DNA from: SLLG01 sp964403935
GTDB taxonomy: Bacteria > Verrucomicrobiota > Verrucomicrobiia > Opitutales > Oceanipulchritudinaceae
Direction: 5' to 3'
DNA: 64,000 nucleotides
Assembly: GCA_964403935.1 (NCBI GenBank)
Contig: CAYOIB010000001.1
Span: 41,095 to 105,094 of the forward strand
Shown here: in pieces, positions 27,163 through 36,429 of the stretch
Numbering within the stretch: position 1 is the first letter of the stretch
Layout: each line of letters begins with the position of its first letter
The notes under the pieces: model-generated
What the model was told of the DNA's origin: nothing
What the model saw: only the letters and a program-made list of their open reading frames with translations
The model's database searches: none
Program-made: the position numbers and the translations under genes

Positions 27163-30100
27163 TCAAGAAGCGTCGCGGAGGGACACCACCAAGCGTGCCA
27201 ACACCTGCGGATGGCCCAACAGCACCTCCGGCACGGGAATGGAGACCCAGCCCGCATCATAAATCTCCGGAGATTCCCCGATCTGATTGCTGTCAAAAAG
27301 CGTCTCCCATGTGCTTCCAAGGTCCAACGAAACCTCGACCACATAACGAATCTCCTCTTTGCCTGCATCAAAGGGGAAAACGAGACTGAGGTTCGTCGAG
27401 GTACCCTCAAAGCGGGGCAGACGCGCCTCAATAGGCTCTCCGGCCTCATAGCCGGTTGCATACCGAACCAGATTTGGCAGCCCGAGACCGTTCGGGTCAG
27501 CTGCCGGACCGGAAACCTCCGGGTTCTCCAACTGACCCGGATCAGGATAATTCAGCGCCTGCCACTCCGCGAAGGTTCTCACCTCTCCCGCCTGAACGAA
27601 AATTCGCGCCAGCTGAAGCTCTGAACGAGCCCCCAATCCCTTGTTGAGCGGATAATATCGCCAGATTAACTGAACGTTAGGATGCCCGAGAGCTGCCTGC
27701 GGAAGCCGATACGGCCCCAAGATTCTCAAAGCTGCTTCACCGGAACGCCTGCGGTACTCAATCGGCTTTCCATGGGCGTCGTGGAGGTCAGAAAACGTTC
27801 CCGAAGAACCAATACGGTATTGCAAGCGCCAGGCATGGGGCCGCGCGTTTGCCTCCACCGTTCCAGCGTTGAAAACGACGTGCGCGGCATCGACCCCACG
27901 GGTATCCAGTGCGAGGAGGACTCCACCCAGGTCGCGCGCCCGCCCTGTATTGATAAATGATACGCCCTGATCACCCAGGCCGTTAATGCGCGTCCGCCGG
28001 GTGTTGTTATAAGGGAACCCGTGGCTATCATCGGCATGCACATCGTCGCCAACCTTGTAAACATGGTTAAGAGGCGCATGCAGCGGCGGGTCGGCCCGGT
28101 TGGATTGAAGAAAGAGCATGTGCACCGGGAAGGTGCGCTCGCGGGCCTCTGGAGACCAGAAGGAGAAGGTGAAGGATTCGCTCGCTAGCGGATGCGGATC
28201 GGGGTAGACAAGAATTTGCACAGTCGCCTCCACCGGCGAATTTATCCCGTCGTCTGCCTGGATGCGCAGCGTGGTCTCGCCTCGGTTTACCCCCATCAGG
28301 TAGAGCGCATTGCCTACTTGAGCCACTGGGGTCACCGCAGGGTGGTCCACCATGACCGTATAATGGATGGGAAGGCCATCCGGACTCCGGAAGAAATCCG
28401 TCAGCGACACGTGCAAAGGTTCGTACTCAACCAGCGCAATCAGATCCTTTGGATAAACAAAAGATGGGGGCCGTGGCGACCTCTCGAACTTCGGCGTCAA
28501 GCTCATCCCGCTCCCAGGAGTGAGGACAACCTCGGCATCGCTCACACCCGGAAGTTCTTCCCAACCGACAAAATGATGCCCTGCATCCGGTATCGCCGTA
28601 ATCCTTGCGGGCAAATGGCGAAACCAGGCAACCGTCTGTTCCTTCGGCCGACCCTCACCTCCCGGCCTGCCTGCATCATCCATCACGACACCATGGAGTG
28701 CGAGAGCTCCCCGCTGAGGTGTCGGATTGCGCAGCGTGAATGATGTCTGACCACCGAGTGCGAAGTTTTGATCGAGGTGGTTCAAAACATTCTCCGGTCG
28801 CCGCGAAAGGAATTCTTCCAGATCAGCCAAGCCGACTTGCCAATCATGCCAATCGAAAGGTCGGCCCCACCGGTGGAAGTGCTCTTCGATCTCTGTCTCA
28901 ATCTCCCTCGCAAGAATTTCCAGCAATTCGAGGCCCCGAGCTGGCTGGAAGGTTATGTTCAAGTGCGCGGCATAACGCCCACAGAATTCCTGAACAAACG
29001 CTTCGTTCTTCCAGAGGTGATTGATCAGTTCCAGTGACCAGGAAGTCTCCCTCGGCAAAGGAAGCTCATCCGGGTGCTTCAGGCGGTGGAACATGTCGAA
29101 GTCCACGACGTATTTGTCCGCTGCATTATCGAGATCATACAAAATCCAGCGCCAGCGGCCATCCCGCCCTTGTGGAGCTTCAGGATCATAGTCGACCTGC
29201 TCGCGCCAGAACCTTATGTTGTTCCAAGGCCAATCGTGATTCGCCCCGTAGGTTTGCGCGATCATGTAGTCGATGTAGTTATCCACATCCATTCGCCTCT
29301 TCACTTCATCAAAGACTTCCGGCTTCGCGAGATCATGCCCTCTCATGTACTCCAGCATACTGTTGTAATGATCCATGGAGCCGGCTTCAACATCCCATCT
29401 CCCCGAGATGAGATCGACGGTGTCGGGGTCGACTCCATAATGTCGGCTCAAGTAGTGCTCATCCGTGCGTTCACGTAAGTTGTGGATACCCCAGTATTCC
29501 CCATTAAGAAAGACAACCGTGGGACGATATGCCTGACTCTCGAGATTCATCTCCCGGAAGAAAGTATGGAGAAATCCATCGAGCAGCATCGTGGGATTCG
29601 TCGAGGACCAGCTGATCCAATCCTGTCCGGAATTACGCAGAATCAAGGTGCGGAAGGATGTCGCATTGAGATCGTCAAAGAAAGGGAACTGAAGCCCCTC
29701 ACCACGTGCCTCACCCCTCCGGTCATACAGACGCAGGGTCTTCTGCGGCAATGCCCGCGAGCCGCCGCCGTGAATTCTCACTCCGAGCGGCCCCGCTGTC
29801 ACGAGCCCTCCCGAAGGGGACCGAAAATACTCGAAGTGCGCGGATCGTTCCCATTCTCGTCCGCTCCCAAAGTAGTTTGCTCCCCAGCGGCCCCACATAT
29901 CATCGCCGTACCCATCCCGCTCATACAGATATCCGGGAACGTAAATGCCGTCGTAGTGATCGAATAAATCATGCGGATCCACAATCAATGAGACCGTATC
30001 GACAGCTGACCGGTGCTGATGCTCCGATCCCACAAACCACGTCCCCGCAAATCCCTCCCCCGGGAAGTAGCCATCCTTAATTGCGGCCACCCGAAGGGCG

Positions 30101-30900
30101 TGTGCCTTGGCCACCAGCCCGGAAGGGGGCTCCCAATCGAAATTGTGTGCCGATGTTTCAGGAGGGTTCGTCCGAATCATGGAGATCGTGTTCGCGTCTC
30201 CCTCCCGCGTCGTTAACCGAAGCGGACCCGCGTAGGGTATCGCGTCCGCGCCGGGGGGGGATCCGTCCATGGTGTAAACAATCCGAGCTTCGGGATCAGG
30301 GTGTGAGAAGGTCAATGTCACTTCTTTCTGGTAAAAACCGGGCATCATGTTGACGCTGGGGGCATCCAACACACCCACGTAAGCCGCCGTATCATTCGGA
30401 GCACCGGGTGTGGGCTCCGGGAAATAGTAATGCTTGTCCGGGTTTTCCAGCCCCCGTCCAAAGGAGACATCCCGCGGAAGGCGCACCTCGTCGATAAAAT
30501 CCACCACCCTTCCTCCTGGATCATAGAGTACAACCGGCTCACCCTCCGCACTGAGAGAGAAGTTCGTATGAAGCGCGGGCCCGGACCGATTCTTTGACGA
30601 CGCCCAGACCACGAGGATCTCACCAGGCTGAAGATTTCGGGAAGGAAAGACCCAACGGTGGGGCTGGTAAAGGTCGTCGCTCAGACCCCAACCCGTCAGA
30701 TTGACCGGAGTGGCCCCCACATTCATCAGCTCAATCCAGTCGGAATAGTCTCCATCTTCGTCCGCCAGCGTCCGGTCATTTCCGGTCATAAACTCGTTGA
30801 TACGGATCGTACCCACCGCAGGAACCCACCCAGCGGCAAGCAGTCCAATCACAATAGCGAGGACCCGAAATTTTGGAACAGGAGAACAGAACATCCCCAT
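27163..30900 (-). CDS. Giant secreted lamin-tail/CotH kinase-like protein
   Basis: 1245 residues with an N-terminal signal (VLAIVIGLLAAGWVPAVG). Domains in order: lamin-tail domain (about 33-130; INEFMTGNDRTLADEDGDYS, DWIELMN); a beta-sandwich like the chitobiase C-terminal repeat (about 190-250; VYTMDGSPPGADAIPYAGPL); a CotH-type kinase-like domain (about 300-620; LGVRIHGGGSRALPQKTLRL, NGEYWGIHNLRERTDE, WRWILYDLDNA); then beta-rich domains with PPSFVYPKDLIAL and a cadherin-like part. CotH proteins are atypical secreted protein kinases in spore formers; in verrucomicrobia these multidomain forms are of unknown target. Strongest reading is an extracellular or surface protein. Confidence 0.85.
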   Translation of the reverse strand: MGMFCSPVPKFRVLAIVIGLLAAGWVPAVGTIRINEFMTGNDRTLADEDGDYSDWIELMNVGATPVNLTGWGLSDDLYQPHRWVFPSRNLQPGEILVVWASSKNRSGPALHTNFSLSAEGEPVVLYDPGGRVVDFIDEVRLPRDVSFGRGLENPDKHYYFPEPTPGAPNDTAAYVGVLDAPSVNMMPGFYQKEVTLTFSHPDPEARIVYTMDGSPPGADAIPYAGPLRLTTREGDANTISMIRTNPPETSAHNFDWEPPSGLVAKAHALRVAAIKDGYFPGEGFAGTWFVGSEHQHRSAVDTVSLIVDPHDLFDHYDGIYVPGYLYERDGYGDDMWGRWGANYFGSGREWERSAHFEYFRSPSGGLVTAGPLGVRIHGGGSRALPQKTLRLYDRRGEARGEGLQFPFFDDLNATSFRTLILRNSGQDWISWSSTNPTMLLDGFLHTFFREMNLESQAYRPTVVFLNGEYWGIHNLRERTDEHYLSRHYGVDPDTVDLISGRWDVEAGSMDHYNSMLEYMRGHDLAKPEVFDEVKRRMDVDNYIDYMIAQTYGANHDWPWNNIRFWREQVDYDPEAPQGRDGRWRWILYDLDNAADKYVVDFDMFHRLKHPDELPLPRETSWSLELINHLWKNEAFVQEFCGRYAAHLNITFQPARGLELLEILAREIETEIEEHFHRWGRPFDWHDWQVGLADLEEFLSRRPENVLNHLDQNFALGGQTSFTLRNPTPQRGALALHGVVMDDAGRPGGEGRPKEQTVAWFRHLPARITAIPDAGHHFVGWEELPGVSDAEVVLTPGSGMSLTPKFERSPRPPSFVYPKDLIALVEYEPLHVSLTDFFRSPDGLPIHYTVMVDHPAVTPVAQVGNALYLMGVNRGETTLRIQADDGINSPVEATVQILVYPDPHPLASESFTFSFWSPEARERTFPVHMLFLQSNRADPPLHAPLNHVYKVGDDVHADDSHGFPYNNTRRTRINGLGDQGVSFINTGRARDLGGVLLALDTRGVDAAHVVFNAGTVEANARPHAWRLQYRIGSSGTFSDLHDAHGKPIEYRRRSGEAALRILGPYRLPQAALGHPNVQLIWRYYPLNKGLGARSELQLARIFVQAGEVRTFAEWQALNYPDPGQLENPEVSGPAADPNGLGLPNLVRYATGYEAGEPIEARLPRFEGTSTNLSLVFPFDAGKEEIRYVVEVSLDLGSTWETLFDSNQIGESPEIYDAGWVSIPVPEVLLGHPQVLARLVVSLRDAS

Positions 30901-31063
30901 CCCCTACGATTCGCCTCACTTGATTGTCAAAATCTAAACGCCCTTGATGAAGAAAGGAGCATTCGGTTCCAGACCCATAAATTCTACTCTGTAGCCGCGT
31001 TTGCTAAAACGTGGACCATCCGCCAGCTCCAAGCCGATTCCGCCTCTCATGGGTTGAAGGCAT

Positions 31064-32035
31064 TTAACTCTGCTTCGTCTCCTCCTTGCTGAGTTCGTAG
31101 GCTTCCCGAAGGAAATTGGACCCATGATTCTGATGATGAAAAGCATGGAGGGCGCACTTCTCGGATATTTCTGTGATGGCACGGACACCCCGCACGCTGT
31201 GTCCTTCGGCATTCAGTGGCGGCGAGTATGTCGCGATCCCGACCTGTCGGTTAACAACCCCCAAGAGGCCACCGGCGATGCCGCTCTTGGCCGGTATCCC
31301 CACTTGCACGACCCAGTTCCCCGCCGAGTCATACATCCCGCAGGTCAGCATAACTGAGAGCATATCCTGGATTGTCCAGGATTTGAACACCGCCTCTCCT
31401 GTCTTGGGATTTTCTCCCCTGTTCGCCAGAGTCGCACCGATCAACGAGAGCTCGCAGCAATTCAAAAGAAGCGAGCATTGCCTGAAGTAGAGGTTAGCGA
31501 CCTTGGCCGGGTCTGCCTTCACCACCCCCTGGCTGACCATCAGATGAACCATCGCGTGGTGCCGATGCCCGATCTTTTGCTCTTTCTGCATCGTGGCTTC
31601 GTCGACCTCAAGGGGCCTCCCGACGGCTCCGGATATCGCCTCGTGGATTTGCTTCCACGCGCCTGCCTCACCGTAGGACTCCAGAAGAAGCGCGCAGGTC
31701 GCCAAGGCCCCTGCATTGAGCATTGCGTTAGCGGGTCGGCCCGTCTCCTCCTCTAGCTCAATGGCATTGTATGGCTCACCACTGGGCTCGACGCCGACAT
31801 ACGCCCGAACCGTCTCCTCGCCCAACAGCCCGAGCGCGACCGCGTATACAAGAGGCTTGGCAAGGGATTGGATCGTGAACTCGATCCCGCAATCGCCCGC
31901 CGCCCACTGAGTGCCATCGCGGGAGGTGATCGCCAGCCCAAAATGGGACGGATCCCCCTGGGTCAATTCTTTCACCGAGCCCTCATCGCACTCCCTGTAC
32001 TTCACGTGGAGATCGTCCAATAGTTTCTGGATCAT
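31064..32035 (-). CDS. glsA: Glutaminase
   Basis: 323-residue serine-type glutaminase (beta-lactamase-like fold) that hydrolyses glutamine to glutamate and ammonia. The catalytic Ser-x-x-Lys is TIQSLAKPLVYA, with Ser57 and Lys60. ETGRPANAMLNAGALAT, EQKIGHRHHAMVHLM, CELSLIGATLANRG, LSVMLTCGMYDSAGNWV and GIPAKSGIAGGLLGV (with Tyr/Ser contacts) are conserved. The SLAKP form of the active site is nearer to animal glutaminases (SCVKP) than to E. coli (SISKV). It may supply the glutamate dehydrogenase at 42.9 kb. A 187-base intergenic stretch separates it from the dehydrogenase upstream. Confidence 0.93.
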   Translation of the reverse strand: MIQKLLDDLHVKYRECDEGSVKELTQGDPSHFGLAITSRDGTQWAAGDCGIEFTIQSLAKPLVYAVALGLLGEETVRAYVGVEPSGEPYNAIELEEETGRPANAMLNAGALATCALLLESYGEAGAWKQIHEAISGAVGRPLEVDEATMQKEQKIGHRHHAMVHLMVSQGVVKADPAKVANLYFRQCSLLLNCCELSLIGATLANRGENPKTGEAVFKSWTIQDMLSVMLTCGMYDSAGNWVVQVGIPAKSGIAGGLLGVVNRQVGIATYSPPLNAEGHSVRGVRAITEISEKCALHAFHHQNHGSNFLREAYELSKEETKQS

Positions 32036-32222
32036 CCATTCACACTACGAACTTTGACTGCCCGGTCGAATACTCAGCCGCAAACGCCCCATCAAAAAAA
32101 TCCGAATTGCCTCATGCAAGCGGCCCTCATCGAGATGGGGTTTCCTGCTGTTCGCCGAACCACGAACCGGGCCTCCACGCCACACCTGGCATTTATATCG
32201 GGCAGACGCCCCTCAGGAAGGT

Positions 32223-33080
32223 CTACTTCTTCACCAATTCATTCCAATAGGAGGGCGACATCCGATTGGCCTCTTTGATACAGGCTTCTTTGTCCTCTAA
32301 AAAGTGGTCAAGGGCCTCAATGACGGGCATCCTGAAGCCCTTCGCCTTCGCCTCTTCGAGGAAGTAGCCAAACTGCCCCGCCTTGATTCCAAGATCGGCA
32401 GCGTTGCCAGACGCCGCTTTCTCACAGACCTTGCGCAACAGGAGCCGCCAACCGTCATCCCCGCCCACCATTTCGGCGAGAAACCCCGGATCGATACCGG
32501 CGTTCACCCCGAAGGCCACCGCCTCGATCATGGCCGCGTTGGCCAGGCCCATGCCCAATTGGTTCACCCCCTTCACGAGTTGGCCCGCCCCAGCCTCCCC
32601 GCAATGCCTGAGGAAGTTTGAATCGCCCATCGCCTCGAAGACACCCCGGGTCCGCTCGAAGGCCTGCTCGTCGCCACTGACAAAGAAACGCAGGTGACCC
32701 TTGGCCGCTCCGCCGACACCACCCGTCACAGGCGCATCAATGAGAAAGGCATCCTTCGCCATGAAGCGCGCGGCCAGCTCACGCACGATCGGAGGAGAGA
32801 CGGTCCCCGTATTGATGATTACCTGACCCGCCCGGCAGGCCGGCAAAGCGGTCTCTTCGCAAAATCGAACAAAGGAGTCCGAACTGGGCAGGCTCGTGAC
32901 AATACACGCCGCCTTGGCAAAAATCCCGGCGGGCTCGCAAAGCTCGCCTCCATTTCTCAAATGGGCCTCACGGACTTCCTCACTGAGGTCCCAGCCATAG
33001 ACCGCGAAGCCCGCCCGCTTCAGGTTTGCCGCCATACCCGCACCCATCGCGCCAAGACCGAAAAATCCTAAAGTCTGCAT
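32223..33080 (-). CDS. 3-hydroxyisobutyrate/tartronate-semialdehyde dehydrogenase-like protein
   Basis: 285-residue beta-hydroxyacid dehydrogenase. The NAD(P) loop is GFFGLGAMGAGMAANL at the N-terminus, the substrate site is DAPVTGGVGGAAKGHLRF and the catalytic Lys is in GAGQLVKGVNQLGMG. Homologues oxidise 3-hydroxyisobutyrate, tartronate semialdehyde (GarR/GlxR) or similar C4 acids. Context with sugar isomerases suggests a sugar-acid pathway. The ATG at 33080 places the nucleotide loop at the start, with GGAAGAG upstream; 33128 is the next alternative. Confidence 0.85.
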   Translation of the reverse strand: MQTLGFFGLGAMGAGMAANLKRAGFAVYGWDLSEEVREAHLRNGGELCEPAGIFAKAACIVTSLPSSDSFVRFCEETALPACRAGQVIINTGTVSPPIVRELAARFMAKDAFLIDAPVTGGVGGAAKGHLRFFVSGDEQAFERTRGVFEAMGDSNFLRHCGEAGAGQLVKGVNQLGMGLANAAMIEAVAFGVNAGIDPGFLAEMVGGDDGWRLLLRKVCEKAASGNAADLGIKAGQFGYFLEEAKAKGFRMPVIEALDHFLEDKEACIKEANRMSPSYWNELVKK

Positions 33081-33144
33081 CCCAAATTCTCTTCCGGCAG
33101 AGGGAGGAACTTCAATATCGTTCGGCATAAGAGTGCCTGAAAGT

Positions 33145-33906
33145 TCACGATCCGAGGCAGTGCTTCCTGAGGTATTCAAGAGCCTGTTCTAAATAACGAT
33201 CCGTTTCCGGTACTTCACGTATTTCAATCTCCACGACGGCATTGCCCTCGTAACCCTCCCTGTCGAGGGTCGAAAAGAGCCCCGGCAGATCAACCTCTCC
33301 CTCGCCGTAGGGAACAGATCGACCCTCGCCGATGTCCTTGACGTGAACAAGGGCAATCCTGTCCTTGAACTTTGGGTACGCGCGTTCCCAGGGACAGCCC
33401 GCCGCATGAAGGTGCCCGACCTCGAGAAGCACTTTCATTCTCGGGTCATCGATTCGTTCCAGGGTGATCTGTGTATCCTCAAGCGAGCTCAGTGCTGATC
33501 CCTTGTGGTTCTGCAGGACGCCGATCAAGCCACGCTCCTCCAGAAGATCGAGGGCACGCGGTGCCGCACGGACGTAATCATCAATCGTCTTTGCCTTGTA
33601 GAGCACAACAGACGCGCCAAGGACACGGGCTGCATCGGCGGCACGCATCAAAGACACCCATGCTTCGTCACTATCCGGGTCAATCTCCGGAAGATGAAAC
33701 GACGATACCTCCAGGCCACACGCCTCTATAAGGTGCCTGTATGGGCCGGGATCGGAACCGATCCGGAAATGCGATGCCGCCCAGGAGGTAAAGACTTCCA
33801 GCTTCTTGAACCCAAGCTTCCCATAGGCCCGAAACGCCTCGCGCGCGGGCCATTTCGGGTTACAGGCAGGACTGGCAACCAAACGGTCGGCCCATGGAGT
33901 TCTCAT
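33145..33906 (-). CDS. Xylose isomerase-like TIM-barrel sugar epimerase
   Basis: 253-residue member of the AP endonuclease 2/xylose isomerase-like TIM-barrel family. Metal and substrate residues are suggested by VSSFHLPEID, LQNHKGS, VLLEVGHLHAAGC and IALVHVKDIGEG followed by PYGEGEVDL and VVEIE. Such proteins epimerise or isomerise keto-sugars, inososes or hydroxypyruvate. The start MRTPWADRLV at 33906 is preferred over the TTG at 33963. It is 64 bases upstream of the dehydrogenase and probably co-transcribed with it. Confidence 0.82.
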   Translation of the reverse strand: MRTPWADRLVASPACNPKWPAREAFRAYGKLGFKKLEVFTSWAASHFRIGSDPGPYRHLIEACGLEVSSFHLPEIDPDSDEAWVSLMRAADAARVLGASVVLYKAKTIDDYVRAAPRALDLLEERGLIGVLQNHKGSALSSLEDTQITLERIDDPRMKVLLEVGHLHAAGCPWERAYPKFKDRIALVHVKDIGEGRSVPYGEGEVDLPGLFSTLDREGYEGNAVVEIEIREVPETDRYLEQALEYLRKHCLGS

Positions 33907-34008
33907 ATTCACTGAAAGAAGGCCCAAGCAGTCGGCATCGCCGTCAGACCCAAACAAAGGCAAATGAATTCAAACCAATGACCCCTGGGTTCCAGACTTC
34001 TCATGACC

Positions 34009-34043
34009 TTCCCAAGGCTGTTGCCATTTCCCAATGGCTGTTG
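34009..34043. promoter_or_regulatory. Imperfect direct repeat, possible activator site
   Basis: TTCCCAAGGCTGTTG and TTCCCAATGGCTGTTG begin 19 bases apart, about 100 bases upstream of the isomerase start. AraC-family sites are commonly direct repeats about 20 bases apart, and an AraC-type gene lies at 36.4 kb. Binding is unproven. Confidence 0.3.
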
Positions 34044-34242
34044 TTGCCGTGTGAACGAACGCTTTCCATAAGCACCCCCAGCCATCGACTCTTCACTCTG
34101 CCAATCCCGTTAGTTACAGCGATCGGACTTCGTTCCCAACCTGCCTTGGACCCTGGTCTCCCCGAAGAGGATCTACAGACTTGAGAACTGATTCGCACAA
34201 GCTAAAAGTCACTGCTGGATATTCAAAGGAAGTCGCCGAAGT

Positions 34243-34271
34243 GGCTCTGGCGCTTTTTCAGCACCAGAGCC
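34243..34271 (-). terminator. Hairpin after Gfo/Idh gene, no clear T tract
   Basis: GGCTCTGGCGC (34243-34253) can pair with GCACCAGAGCC (34261-34271) with one mismatch, loop TTTTTCA. On the minus strand, the hairpin follows the Gfo/Idh stop directly but lacks a T run, so it may aid termination or mRNA stability. Confidence 0.4.
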
Positions 34272-34277
34272 CCAGGG

Positions 34278-35420
34278 TCATGGCGCGCGGGGCGACGACG
34301 CCGTAGACGCTTCGGCGATAAGCTCGAGGGGGAAGCGGTCTTGATTTAGGGGAAGATTGATGCGTTGACGAAGGCGAGCGCTCTCGTAGAGGGCCATGAC
34401 GATCTCGAACCCACGCAGGGCAACGCGGCCGTTCATGGGGTGCGGCGCCCCGGTTTCGAGGGAGTGGACCATCTTTTCAAAGCTGAGGCTGATGCCGTCT
34501 CCACCCGGGTCTGAAAGTTCGACCTGTCTCCATAAAGCCGCCGCCTCAGCGGGAACAGGCTTATACATCCAGCTATCCATCCCCGGGGCATGGTCGCCCG
34601 CCTTCAAGTCGCTGATATAGAGATTGGGCACCTTGTCGCCGGTGCGCCACAGGCGGCCCTTCGATCCAATGATTTCGTAATCCTGATAAACTCGATTTGG
34701 TGGAACGAGGCACCCAGTGACAAACTCAAGGCGCACATTATTGGAGGCATGGACCTGCCCCATGGCTCCCGCTTCCACGATATGGCCATATCGAAAACCG
34801 GGAGATTCCTTGCCATCGTTCTTGGCCGAAGGCTCCGGATTCAGTGTGATACCTCCCGAGACCCAGTTGATATCCACATCTCCATTCAACCATAGCAAGC
34901 TGTCGACGGCATGGGTCCCATCGCTTAAAAAGTCTCCCTGACAATGCCCTCGCATCTGGCGCACTTCACCGATTTCCCCCGACTCGATGATTCGCCGTGC
35001 TTCCACCAGATCGGGCAAGAGCCGCCGTTGATGATTTATAATCAACAAGATCCCTTTTGCTTCGCAGGCTTCTACCATCGCCTTGGCATCGCCAAAGTTG
35101 GTCGCCATCGGCTTCTCACAGTGAATCGCCCGCACGCTTGGGCACGCAGCCGCCGCAAGCGTCAAGGGTGCATGGGAGACGTTGTGGGAGGTAATAAGAA
35201 CAATCTCCGGCTCCGTCTCGCGAAGAAGAAGGGAAGGATCATCGTAGGACCGGATCCCAAATTCATTGCCGAGGCGGTCGGCCGATTCACGGTTAATATC
35301 GCCGACGGCAATGAGATCCAATCCATCGATCGCGGCCGCACGACGGGCTTGGGAGGTCCCCATTCCCCCGCAACCCAGAAGAACAGTGCGGAGGGGGCGT
35401 GAGCTGTGCATATCAGACAT
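34278..35420 (-). CDS. Gfo/Idh/MocA family oxidoreductase
   Basis: 380 residues. Rossmann N-terminus VLLGCGGMGTSQARRAAA, then IHCEKPMATNFGDA with the catalytic Glu-Lys-Pro, NHQRRLLPDL and the sheet domain containing the acid motif DGTHAVDSLLWL with the conserved Asp/His. These enzymes oxidise or isomerise sugars and inositols with NAD(P). Lies 24 bases downstream of an isomerase gene, so the two are likely one operon and act on the same substrate. Confidence 0.9.
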   Translation of the reverse strand: MSDMHSSRPLRTVLLGCGGMGTSQARRAAAIDGLDLIAVGDINRESADRLGNEFGIRSYDDPSLLLRETEPEIVLITSHNVSHAPLTLAAAACPSVRAIHCEKPMATNFGDAKAMVEACEAKGILLIINHQRRLLPDLVEARRIIESGEIGEVRQMRGHCQGDFLSDGTHAVDSLLWLNGDVDINWVSGGITLNPEPSAKNDGKESPGFRYGHIVEAGAMGQVHASNNVRLEFVTGCLVPPNRVYQDYEIIGSKGRLWRTGDKVPNLYISDLKAGDHAPGMDSWMYKPVPAEAAALWRQVELSDPGGDGISLSFEKMVHSLETGAPHPMNGRVALRGFEIVMALYESARLRQRINLPLNQDRFPLELIAEASTASSPRAP

Positions 35421-35444
35421 AATTGAAAGTTCCGAATGATTTAG

Positions 35445-36296
35445 CTATGAACGGGTATCGGTGAAGCGGCGGCAGAATTCCCAGCTGCGTTCGATGGAAG
35501 TGAAGGCGTCGACATTTTTGTCGGGAATCCATTCCCACTGAAAATCGATCACTTCCGGATTCGGATGAAGCGTGAGAAGATCGGTCAAAATCGTTTCAAG
35601 GCCAATGTCACCCTCGCCGAAGGTCGCCCCCGCTTGGTCGAAGGACAAATTTCGGCCGTTGGGGGCGAGGTAGAAGTCCTTGAGGTGCGTCCCGAGAACG
35701 TAGGGGATAGCCTCGCGGCAACCCTCGATGGGTTTTTCTCCGATCCCCGCGCAATTCCCGGTATCGAGCAAAATCCCCAGGGGGGGAATCGATGCGCACA
35801 GCTCGACAAGATCGGAGCAGTAGTAGTCGATATGGTTCTCGATGGCACACCCCACTCCAAGAGCGGCGAGCTTCTCCGAGAGCCGTCCGAGGACCGCCCG
35901 GAGCCGCTCCATCTGGAAAGTGAGCGTGGGCTCCCGCATAAAGCGGTGGTAATTTCCTGCGCCCGTGTGCACCAGCCGGATATTCAAGACATCACGCAAA
36001 GACCGGATCTTCTCAACATAGGCATCGACATGGGCGCACAGCTCTTCGAGCGAATCCGTAAAGTAGTTTGCATGGAAGCCTGGTGAGAGCCGCAGCCCAT
36101 GAGCCTGAACAAAGGCACCCACCTCCTTCTCCCGCACCGGATCCTTGAGCGCATTCAGGGAAATCGTGCCGGAGGTAAAGCCATGTTCCACAAGGAACCG
36201 AAGCTGGTTCATTTGGGCGTCTCCCTCCCAGCACCGGAAATCTCCAGCCCATACACCTGCGTACCCCCACTGCTCTGGATTGATCTTTTGCATCAT
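35445..36296 (-). CDS. Sugar phosphate isomerase/epimerase (TIM barrel)
   Basis: 283-residue xylose isomerase-like TIM-barrel protein. MQKINPEQWGYAGVWAGDF opens it and the barrel shows LVHTGAGNYHR, IENHIDYYCSDL (Glu and His), ILLDTGNCAGIG, HLKDFYLAPNGR and DFQWEW. The pattern of acidic residues and histidines is consistent with a divalent-metal epimerase. The ATG at 36296 has AAAGG about 12 bases upstream. First gene of a minus-strand operon that runs to 34278, divergent from the AraC gene. Confidence 0.85.
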   Translation of the reverse strand: MMQKINPEQWGYAGVWAGDFRCWEGDAQMNQLRFLVEHGFTSGTISLNALKDPVREKEVGAFVQAHGLRLSPGFHANYFTDSLEELCAHVDAYVEKIRSLRDVLNIRLVHTGAGNYHRFMREPTLTFQMERLRAVLGRLSEKLAALGVGCAIENHIDYYCSDLVELCASIPPLGILLDTGNCAGIGEKPIEGCREAIPYVLGTHLKDFYLAPNGRNLSFDQAGATFGEGDIGLETILTDLLTLHPNPEVIDFQWEWIPDKNVDAFTSIERSWEFCRRFTDTRS

Positions 36297-36315
36297 TTGC
36301 TCAGCCTTTAAGCAC

Positions 36316-36321
36316 AGTATA
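36316..36321 (-). promoter_or_regulatory. Candidate -10 box of isomerase/Gfo-Idh operon
   Basis: On the minus strand TATACT lies 20 bases upstream of the start at 36296. No good -35 hexamer precedes it, consistent with dependence on an activator such as the divergently coded AraC protein (inference). Confidence 0.4.
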
Positions 36322-36429
36322 CATGCATCAGGCATAAGACTCCATAGAATGTGTGCCCAAAACCATTTGAAATTTGATCACTCGCACCCCCTCAAGGCTG
36401 ACGCGTTACCTTTCGCGAAGGAAGAGATC

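Larger units (their letters stand above)
33907..34277. other. Intergenic region with possible operator repeats
   Basis: No gene seen. It contains the imperfect direct repeat TTCCCAA(T)GGCTGTTG at 34009-34023 and 34028-34043 and a hairpin at 34243-34271 described separately. Confidence 0.5.
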
